A DNA stretch of 5,223 nucleotides from Pseudolysobacter sp. GTDB taxonomy: Bacteria; Pseudomonadota; Gammaproteobacteria; Xanthomonadales; Rhodanobacteraceae. Location: contig JANXUW010000429.1 of assembly GCA_025351985.1 (NCBI GenBank), forward strand, positions 1-5,223, in the 5' to 3' direction. The notes below the pieces were generated by a model that made no database searches, was not told where the DNA came from, and was given only the letters and a program-made list of their open reading frames with translations. The translations under genes were made by a program, and so were the position numbers. Positions 1 through 5,223 of the stretch are shown in pieces; the first letter of the stretch is position 1; the number at the start of each line of letters is the position of its first letter.

Positions 1-146
1 ACCGCGCCGATATCCGCCGCCGCAAGCTGGCCGACAAAATCAAGTACGCCATTGAGTTCGGCGGCGAGCGCCGGCAATTGTTGCTCGGCCACAGCGATGC
101 GCGCGAGGTGGGCGATTTGTCGAACGGTAGTGCTGTCTATGCTCAC
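1..146 (-). CDS. gatC: GatC, subunit C of Asp-tRNA(Asn)/Glu-tRNA(Gln) amidotransferase (5' part only)
   Basis: GatC is the small subunit of GatCAB, the cytoplasmic enzyme that converts Glu-tRNA(Gln) and/or Asp-tRNA(Asn) to the amidated forms. It wraps around and stabilises GatA. The first 48 codons are present and the rest lies beyond the left edge. The reading is VSIDSTTVRQIAHLARIAVA, then EQQLPALAAELNGVLDF and VGQLAAADI. This matches the GatC N-terminus: a short lead, the helix with the IAHLARI signature, then the ELN..LDFV..L helix. The start is GTG at 146-144. No ATG fits, because an in-frame TAG (161-159) lies five codons upstream, and only a weak AGG-like ribosome site precedes the GTG. 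The gene lies 38 nt downstream of the small membrane protein gene on the same strand and could share its promoter. gatA and gatB would be expected to follow outside the window. Confidence 0.9.
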   Translation of the reverse strand, partial: MSIDSTTVRQIAHLARIAVAEQQLPALAAELNGVLDFVGQLAAADIGA

Positions 147-159
147 ACGGATGCCTGAC

Positions 160-184
160 TATTTTTTGCGGAGTTATTTTTTGC
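160..184. repeat. 10-bp direct repeat with T6/A6 tract
   Basis: TATTTTTTGC occurs at 160-169 and again, identically, at 175-184, giving a 15-nt period. Read on the - strand it is GCAAAAAATA twice, starting immediately after the stop codon of the small membrane protein gene and ending 13 nt before the gatC start codon. It fills most of the gap between the two genes. Its role is unknown. It could act as an A-rich translation enhancer for gatC, or be a simple tandem duplication. No stem precedes the T-tract on the + strand that would make it a convincing terminator. Confidence 0.6.
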
Positions 185-400
185 TCAGAACGTAAACCAG
201 CTTATTGCGGCGCCGATGAAACACAACATCGCCGCACCATAACGAAATAATCGAAATCGGTATAAAGCCAAACCCGGATTCCAGTAAGCCAAACGACGCA
301 GCTCTTCCGGCTCGGTCGTCACAAAAATCAGGGCCAGCCCTATAGCCAACGGTACTGCGATGAAAATCCAATGGATCAGGATTTCGGGATCCGCCAACAT
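185..400 (-). CDS. Small two-helix membrane protein of unknown function
   Basis: A 71-residue protein that I do not recognise. Residues about 9-27 (HWIFIAVPLAIGLALIFV) and about 54-71 (YGAAMLCFIGAAISWFTF) are hydrophobic enough to span the membrane. The 26-residue loop between them starts acidic (TTEPEEL) and then carries five arginines (R35, R36, R48, R50, R53). By the positive-inside rule the loop should be cytoplasmic, with both termini outside; the short N-terminus carries D4 and E6, which fits. The ATG at 400-398 is preceded by GGAG at 412-409 with 8 nt spacing, which argues that the gene is real and fixes the start. It is divergent from mreB and 38 nt upstream of gatC on the same strand, so it may be the first gene of a gat transcript. 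The gene is visibly less GC-rich than its neighbours, as is usual for hydrophobic proteins. Nothing in it shows a catalytic motif or a lipobox. Confidence 0.72.
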   Translation of the reverse strand: MLADPEILIHWIFIAVPLAIGLALIFVTTEPEELRRLAYWNPGLALYRFRLFRYGAAMLCFIGAAISWFTF

Positions 401-408
401 GCGATCAG

Positions 409-412
409 CTCC
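409..412 (-). promoter_or_regulatory. Shine-Dalgarno GGAG of the small membrane protein gene
   Basis: On the - strand the sequence reads TTGGAGCTGATCGC followed by ATG. GGAG lies 8 nt before the start codon. It is one of the two clearest ribosome binding sites in the window and is the main evidence that the 71-residue frame, not the overlapping alternative frame, is translated. Confidence 0.7.
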
Positions 413-462
413 AACGCGTGACGTCGAAGCCTAGCATAATGACGCAGCGCCGCAATCGACCA

Positions 463-490
463 GCAAACCTATTATTAACACAGGTTTAGC
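463..490. promoter_or_regulatory. Inverted repeat AAACCT-N11-AGGTTT, possible operator
   Basis: AAACCT at 465-470 and AGGTTT at 482-487 are perfect inverted copies separated by 11 bp. The symmetry extends to flanking GC (463-464 and 489-490) if one extra base is allowed. The dyad encloses the -10 box of the candidate leftward promoter, and its right arm ends 4 nt before the -35 of the candidate rightward promoter. The position and the arm-to-arm spacing of about 17 bp suit a dimeric DNA-binding protein, but I cannot name one. Confidence 0.4.
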
Positions 491-499
491 TTGCTTCAA
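471..499 (-). promoter_or_regulatory. Candidate sigma-70 promoter for the small membrane protein/gatC genes
   Basis: On the - strand, a -35-like TTGAAG (499-494) and a -10-like AATAAT (476-471) are separated by 17 nt. They match the consensus at 4 of 6 and 5 of 6 positions. Shifting by one base gives TAATAA preceded by TGT, an extended -10 form. Transcription would begin near 464, leaving a leader of about 60 nt before the ATG at 400. The -10 box lies inside the AAACCT/AGGTTT dyad. This was found by eye only. Confidence 0.5.
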
Positions 500-519
500 A
501 CCGGCTTGATTACTAGACT
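491..519 (+). promoter_or_regulatory. Candidate sigma-70 promoter for mreB
   Basis: TTGCTT (491-496) and TAGACT (514-519) are separated by 17 nt. They match the consensus at 3 of 6 and 4 of 6 positions, so the call is weak. Transcription would start near 526, with a leader of about 60 nt before mreB. The -35 overlaps the -35 of the leftward candidate (494-499), so the two would sit back to back and could compete or be co-regulated. Confidence 0.35.
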
Positions 520-521
520 AG

Positions 522-1631
<1,110 letters not shown>

Positions 1632-1680
1632 AACCGCGCAAGCAGGATCGGTACTCTGTTTTTCTGATTCCATTCGTTGC

Positions 1681-1703
1681 GTCGTCTGCCGCGCGCTGAC
1701 GAC
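1681..1703 (+). promoter_or_regulatory. Hairpin in the mreB-mreC gap
   Basis: GTCGTC (1681-1686) pairs with GACGAC (1698-1703). After a single T-T mismatch, GC (1688-1689) pairs with GC (1695-1696), leaving a 5-nt loop. It sits 20 nt before the mreC ATG. No T-run follows, so it does not look like an intrinsic terminator. It could be an mRNA 3'-end stabiliser for mreB or could control access to the mreC start, which lacks a recognisable Shine-Dalgarno. Chance occurrence in GC-rich DNA is possible. Confidence 0.4.
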
Positions 1704-1723
1704 TCGATATATGCTTCAACCTT

Positions 1724-2674
1724 ATGGCGCTTGCCCGCAACGATTCCTCGCCGCTGTTCGCCGAAGGTGCATCCAGCACCTTGCGGCTGGTCATTTATTT
1801 GGCGTTGTCGATTACGTTGATGGTGGTTGACCGGCATTTTCACTATGTCGAAATTTTGCGCATGCGCACGAGTGCGGTAATCGAGCCGATCTATCGCTTG
1901 GCCGCGATGCCGGCAAAACTCGCGCACGACGCACGCCTGGCATTCAGCGACCGCAATGCCTTGACCGAAGAAAATTCGCGCCTGCGCGAAGCGCTGATGC
2001 TGAGCCAGGCGCGTCTGAACCGCCTCGGCGTGGTGCAGGAACAAAATCAACGCCTCAAACAATTGCTCGACGTGCAGAACGGCCTGGGCGTTGGCGTGCA
2101 ACTGGCCAAGCTGATCGATCTGGATCTCGATCCGTTGCGCCATCGCATCGTGCTCGACGCCGGTAGCAGCGAAGGGGTCAGCGTCGGTCAGGCGCTGATC
2201 GATGCACACGGCGTGGTCGGGCAGATCATCGAAGTCCTGCCACACACCGCCAAGGCGATGCTGATCACCGATCCGAGCCACGCCTTGCCGGTGCGTATCG
2301 AACGCAGCGGTGTGCGCGTGATCGCCAGCGGCAGCGGCGTTATCGACCGGCTGGATCTGCTGAATATTCCCGCCAGCGCCGACGTGAAAGTGGGTGACAA
2401 ACTAGTGACTTCGGGTTTCGGTGGACGTTTCCCGGCGGGATTTCCGGTTGGCGAAATCGTCGAAGTGAAGAATGATCCGTCGGGACTTTTCGGCGCCGCC
2501 GTGGCGCGCCCAAGCGCGGCGCTGGATCGTACGGGCGAGGTGTTGCTGCTGCACGAACTGGCCGATCCGATCGGTCCGCCCGCGCCGGCAGAAACTCCCG
2601 GGCCGCCGTCCGGCATTGCGCCGAAAGTACCGGCTGTACCCGCCGCTGCCCCAGCCGCCCAGGCCACGCCATGA
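1724..2674 (+). CDS. mreC: MreC, periplasmic rod-shape scaffold protein
   Basis: MreC is a bitopic inner-membrane protein whose periplasmic part binds and activates PBP2, linking MreB and MreD to wall synthesis. The 316 residues run in the family order. A short cytoplasmic lead (SPLFAEGASSTLR) precedes one membrane helix (about 21-36). A coiled coil follows (about 75-117, with NALTEENSRLREAL and QEQNQRLKQLL), then the two-lobed beta domain (about 123-277). That domain holds the typical DAGSSEGVSVGQ, GVVGQIIEV, DPSHALPV and VGDKLVTSGFGGRFPAGFPVGEI stretches. The tail (281-316) is Pro/Ala-rich and probably disordered. The ATG at 1724 has no clear ribosome site. An in-frame stop at 1697 leaves no better ATG or GTG upstream. 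The stop overlaps the mreD start in ATGA. Confidence 0.96.
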   Translation: MALARNDSSPLFAEGASSTLRLVIYLALSITLMVVDRHFHYVEILRMRTSAVIEPIYRLAAMPAKLAHDARLAFSDRNALTEENSRLREALMLSQARLNRLGVVQEQNQRLKQLLDVQNGLGVGVQLAKLIDLDLDPLRHRIVLDAGSSEGVSVGQALIDAHGVVGQIIEVLPHTAKAMLITDPSHALPVRIERSGVRVIASGSGVIDRLDLLNIPASADVKVGDKLVTSGFGGRFPAGFPVGEIVEVKNDPSGLFGAAVARPSAALDRTGEVLLLHELADPIGPPAPAETPGPPSGIAPKVPAVPAAAPAAQATP

Positions 2675-3162
2675 ACCACCTGCGCGCTCATGGGCTGTTG
2701 TTTTACGGCAGCATTCTCGCGGCCTTCATGCTGCAACTCGCGCCGATGCCACAGGCACTGCTCGCGTTCAAGCCGTACTGGCCCGCCTTGGTGCTGGTGT
2801 ACTGGGCGTTGGAAGCGCCGGATCGGGTCGGCTTGGGTTTCGCTTTCGTGCTCGGATTATGCGGCGATGTGCTCACCGGAGAAGTGCTCGGCGAGCAGGC
2901 GCTGCGCCTCGTCGCGCTGATCTTCATCGTGCTGCGTTTTCGTTCACGCCTGCGTTTTTTCCCGATGTGGCAACAAGCGGTGGCGGTACTTGCGTTGTTG
3001 CTGAATGACCGCATCGTGCTGCTGATGGTGCGCGCGTTTGGTGGCGATCCACGGCCGCCCGCGACGTTCTGGATCGCGCCTTTTATCGGCATGCTGGCGT
3101 GGCCATGGATTTTCCTGCTACTGGACGATCTGCGCTCACGCCTGCATGCGCGGGATGCATGA
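2671..3162 (+). CDS. mreD: MreD, rod-shape membrane protein
   Basis: MreD is an integral inner-membrane partner of MreC in the elongasome and modulates MreC activation of PBP2. The 163 residues match the family length (E. coli 162). There are about five or six hydrophobic segments: roughly 8-25, 36-48, 53-68, 75-90, 100-121 and 133-152. Family landmarks are KPYWPALVLVYW (34-45), GDVLTGEVLGEQALR (65-79), MWQQA (99-103) and WPWIFLLLDD (144-153). The C-terminal tail is basic (LRSRLHARDA). The start overlaps the mreC stop by 4 nt, and an AGG lies 7 nt upstream (2661-2663), so translation is probably coupled to mreC. Confidence 0.94.
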   Translation: MNHLRAHGLLFYGSILAAFMLQLAPMPQALLAFKPYWPALVLVYWALEAPDRVGLGFAFVLGLCGDVLTGEVLGEQALRLVALIFIVLRFRSRLRFFPMWQQAVAVLALLLNDRIVLLMVRAFGGDPRPPATFWIAPFIGMLAWPWIFLLLDDLRSRLHARDA

Positions 3163-3172
3163 AAACCGGCCG

Positions 3173-5044
3173 ATGAAATCCTATTCGCGCATCACCGCAA
3201 TGAAGGACACCGCGCGCGAGGCGGATCAGTTTCGCATCCGCGCGATCATCGGTTTTGCCACGATCGTGCTCGCCTTGAGCGCTCTGGTCGCGCGCTTTTA
3301 TCACCTACAGGTGCAGCGCCACGACGAATTCACGACACGCTCCGAAGCCAACCGCATTCGCCTGCACTGGCTCGCGCCGGCGCGCGGCCTGATCTACGAC
3401 CGCAACGGCGTGCTGCTAGCCGACAACGTGCCGGCGTATCGGCTCGAAGTGGTGCCGGAACATGCCGGCAAGCTCGATGCCATGCTGCTGGAACTCGGTG
3501 CGGTGGTACCGCTGTCGGATGACGACATCGAACATTTTCGCCAGCTCGTGGCGGGTACGCCAAAGTACGACAGCATCCCGCTGCGCCTGCATTTGAGTGA
3601 GGATGAAGTCGCGCGTTTTGCGATCAACCGTTATCGTTTCCCCGGCGTCGATGTCGTTCCGTACCTGACCCGGCGTTATCCGCTGGCGAATGAATTCTCG
3701 CATCTGGTCGGTTATGTCGGGCGCATCGATCTGGCCGACAAGCAACGCCTCGATGCCGGGCGTTATGCCGTCACCACGCTGGTCGGCAAGATCGGCATCG
3801 AGCGTTATTACGAAGACATGCTGCACGGCGAGCCCGGCTACGAACGCGTCGAGTCAAATGCCGACGGGCGCGCGTTGCGCGTGCTCGATCGCGTCGCACC
3901 GACGCCCGGAAAAAATCTGTATCTGAGCATCGACGCGCGTCTGCAAACAGTCGCCGAAAACGCGTTTGTCGGCCGCACCGGCTCGGCAGTCGCGGTCGAT
4001 CCGCGCAATGGCGAAGTGCTGGCGATGGTCAGCGTGCCGGGTTTCGATCCGAACCTGTTCGTCAACGGCATCGGCCACGGCGATTACAACGCGCTGCTCA
4101 ACGCGCCGGAAAAACCGCTGCTGAATCGCGCCGTCAGCGGCAACTTCACACCGGGCTCGACGGTCAAGCCGTTCGTTGCGATGGCCGGCCTTGGCCTGGG
4201 CATCCGCAAGGCGACCGACACGGTGTTCTCCACCGGCGAGTTTCATATCGCTGGTCAGCAGCGCGCCTATCGCGACGATCTGCGCGGCGGTCACGGCCGG
4301 GTGGATGTGATCGAGGCGATCGCGCGCTCGGTGAACACGTATTTTTATTCGCTCGCGCAGGACATGGGCATCGATCGTTTTGCGGATTACCTCGTGCAGT
4401 TCGGCTTCGGCGAAAAAACCGGCATCGACCTGCCGACCGAAAGCCGCGGCGTTTTGCCTTCGCGCGATTGGAAGATGGCCATGCAAGGCAAGGTCTGGTA
4501 TCCGGGCGAAACCGTGATCGCCGGTATCGGCCAGGGTTATTGGGTGATCACCCCGGTGCAGCTCGCCAACGCGCTGGCGATTCTCGCGGGCAAGGGAGAG
4601 CGCCGCCAAATTCATTTGTTGCACGCCACACAAGATGGCTTCGGCAAACCGCAAGTGTTGCAGCCGATATCAGCGGCGCAGCCAACGTTCATCAAACCCG
4701 CCGACTGGAATGCCGTGGCGCAAGGCATGATCGCCGTGGTCAATGGCGATGGCACCGCGCGCGGCCTCGGTGATGGATTCCCGTACGTCATCGCCGGCAA
4801 GACCGGCACCGCCGAGCGTTATTCGCGCACCACCGAAGCGTGGCAGAACATCATGGAAACCGCGGTCGATCGGCATCAGGTGCTGTTCGAGGCTTTCACG
4901 CCGGCGGAGTCGGCGCGCATCGCGGTGGTGGTCGCGCTCGAGGCCGGCCACACCGGTGCCAGCGACGCCGCGCCGATCGCACGCAAGATGCTGGATTCCT
5001 GGCTCACCACGGACGCCGCGGCCGGCATCGGAGTGCTGAAATGA
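3173..5044 (+). CDS. mrdA: Penicillin-binding protein 2 (elongation-specific transpeptidase)
   Basis: PBP2 is the class B PBP that cross-links new glycan made by RodA during elongation. With the ATG at 3173 it has 623 residues (E. coli 633). One signal-anchor helix (about 24-44) is followed by the non-catalytic pedestal, with APARGLIYDRNG at 68-79 and VARFAINRYRFPGV at 146-159, then the transpeptidase domain. The three active-site motifs are intact: S329-TVK (SxxK, inside FTPGSTVKP), S386-V-N388 (SxN) and K543-TG. GHGR, TGIDLP and GIGQGYW also match the family. Alternative in-frame starts are ATG 3155 (629 residues, overlapping mreD by 8 nt) and ATG 3200 (614 residues). None has a strong ribosome site. 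I chose 3173 because it lies 10 nt past the mreD stop and gives a family-like cytoplasmic lead. The SxN motif reads SVN, and some zinc-ligand positions appear substituted (see findings). Confidence 0.96.
   Translation: MKSYSRITAMKDTAREADQFRIRAIIGFATIVLALSALVARFYHLQVQRHDEFTTRSEANRIRLHWLAPARGLIYDRNGVLLADNVPAYRLEVVPEHAGKLDAMLLELGAVVPLSDDDIEHFRQLVAGTPKYDSIPLRLHLSEDEVARFAINRYRFPGVDVVPYLTRRYPLANEFSHLVGYVGRIDLADKQRLDAGRYAVTTLVGKIGIERYYEDMLHGEPGYERVESNADGRALRVLDRVAPTPGKNLYLSIDARLQTVAENAFVGRTGSAVAVDPRNGEVLAMVSVPGFDPNLFVNGIGHGDYNALLNAPEKPLLNRAVSGNFTPGSTVKPFVAMAGLGLGIRKATDTVFSTGEFHIAGQQRAYRDDLRGGHGRVDVIEAIARSVNTYFYSLAQDMGIDRFADYLVQFGFGEKTGIDLPTESRGVLPSRDWKMAMQGKVWYPGETVIAGIGQGYWVITPVQLANALAILAGKGERRQIHLLHATQDGFGKPQVLQPISAAQPTFIKPADWNAVAQGMIAVVNGDGTARGLGDGFPYVIAGKTGTAERYSRTTEAWQNIMETAVDRHQVLFEAFTPAESARIAVVVALEAGHTGASDAAPIARKMLDSWLTTDAAAGIGVLK
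5030..5033 (+). promoter_or_regulatory. Shine-Dalgarno GGAG of rodA
   Basis: GGAG lies within the last codons of mrdA, 7 nt before the rodA ATG at 5041. It fixes the rodA start and supports independent initiation as well as coupling through the ATGA overlap. Confidence 0.7.
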
Positions 5045-5223
5045 TCGAGCAGTTGCTCTGGCGCTGGCGCGAACGCGCGCGCAATTCGGTACAGCACGCT
5101 CGCCTCGACTGGCCGTTGCTCGGCGCGTTGTTTCTGCTCGCGAGCATCGGCCTGAGCACGTTGTACAGCGCCAGCGAACTGGATCTGCATCTGGTGCTCA
5201 GCCAGGGCTCGCGTATTCTTTTC
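5041..5223 (+). CDS. rodA: RodA, SEDS-family peptidoglycan glycosyltransferase (5' part only)
   Basis: RodA is the multi-pass SEDS polymerase that makes glycan strands from lipid II and works as a pair with PBP2. Only 61 codons are in the window, and the frame is open to the right edge. The reading begins MIEQLLWRWRERARNSVQHA, followed by RLDWPLLGALFLLASIGLST and LYSASELDLHLVLSQG. The basic cytoplasmic lead, the R-D-W/P entry into the first membrane helix (about 25-42) and the YSAS turn (about 43-46) are typical of RodA. The catalytic Asp and the later helices lie outside. The ATG overlaps the mrdA stop (ATGA). FtsW is the main alternative, but the position directly after mrdA argues for RodA. 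Confidence 0.9.
   Translation, partial: MIEQLLWRWRERARNSVQHARLDWPLLGALFLLASIGLSTLYSASELDLHLVLSQGSRILF

Noticed and set aside
174..371. 65-codon alternative frame on the - strand overlapping the small membrane protein gene
   Set aside because: It has no ribosome site or coherent hydrophobic pattern, while the overlapping 71-residue frame has both.
513..521. CTAG-A-CTAG near the candidate mreB -10, plus CTAG at 431 and 556
   Set aside because: CTAG is often rare in proteobacteria and four of the copies I noticed fall in this intergenic region. The spacing does not fit the TrpR operator or another site I know, and AT-richer intergenic DNA may explain it.
2472..3008. 178-codon + strand frame overlapping mreC and mreD
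   Set aside because: It is an Arg/Pro/Ala-rich out-of-frame reading of two confident genes.
3854..4654. 266-codon open frame on the - strand inside mrdA
   Set aside because: It is a mirror of the PBP2 transpeptidase coding sequence, with composition typical of antisense shadows.

Overview
The window is GC-rich, protein-dense chromosomal DNA carrying the bacterial rod-shape (elongasome) gene cluster in the order mreB, mreC, mreD, mrdA (PBP2), rodA. All five are on the + strand, and rodA is cut by the right edge. On the left, divergent from mreB, are a small two-helix membrane protein gene of unknown function and then the 5' part of gatC, both on the - strand. The proteins resemble gammaproteobacterial homologues: MreB looks close to the E. 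coli protein along its whole length. A gatC gene facing away from mreB, and mreBCD running directly into mrdA-rodA, suggest a gammaproteobacterium that makes Gln-tRNA and/or Asn-tRNA by transamidation. A member of Lysobacterales (Xanthomonadales) or a relative is my best guess. This is inferred from gene order and protein resemblance, not from a search.

Layout: 1-146 gatC start (-); 147-184 short gap with a 10-bp direct repeat; 185-400 small membrane protein (-), supported by a good Shine-Dalgarno; 401-584 divergent control region with candidate back-to-back promoters and repeated AAACC/GGTTT half-sites; 585-1631 mreB; 1632-1723 the only real gap inside the + strand cluster, with a hairpin; 1724-2674 mreC; 2671-3162 mreD; 3173-5044 mrdA; 5041-5223 rodA start. 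The mreC/mreD and mrdA/rodA pairs overlap in ATGA, and mreD/mrdA are about 10 nt apart, so mreC through rodA probably share one transcript with coupled translation.

How it works together: MreB filaments on the inner face of the membrane, through MreC and MreD, position and stimulate the PBP2-RodA pair. RodA polymerises glycan strands from lipid II and PBP2 cross-links them, so the cell elongates as a rod. GatC belongs to the unrelated GatCAB amidotransferase.

I see no mobile element, CRISPR array, RNA gene or defence system. The window is mostly a conserved housekeeping locus. The points worth a second look are the small divergent membrane protein, the structured promoter region, the hairpin and missing ribosome binding site before mreC, and the apparent loss of zinc ligands in PBP2.
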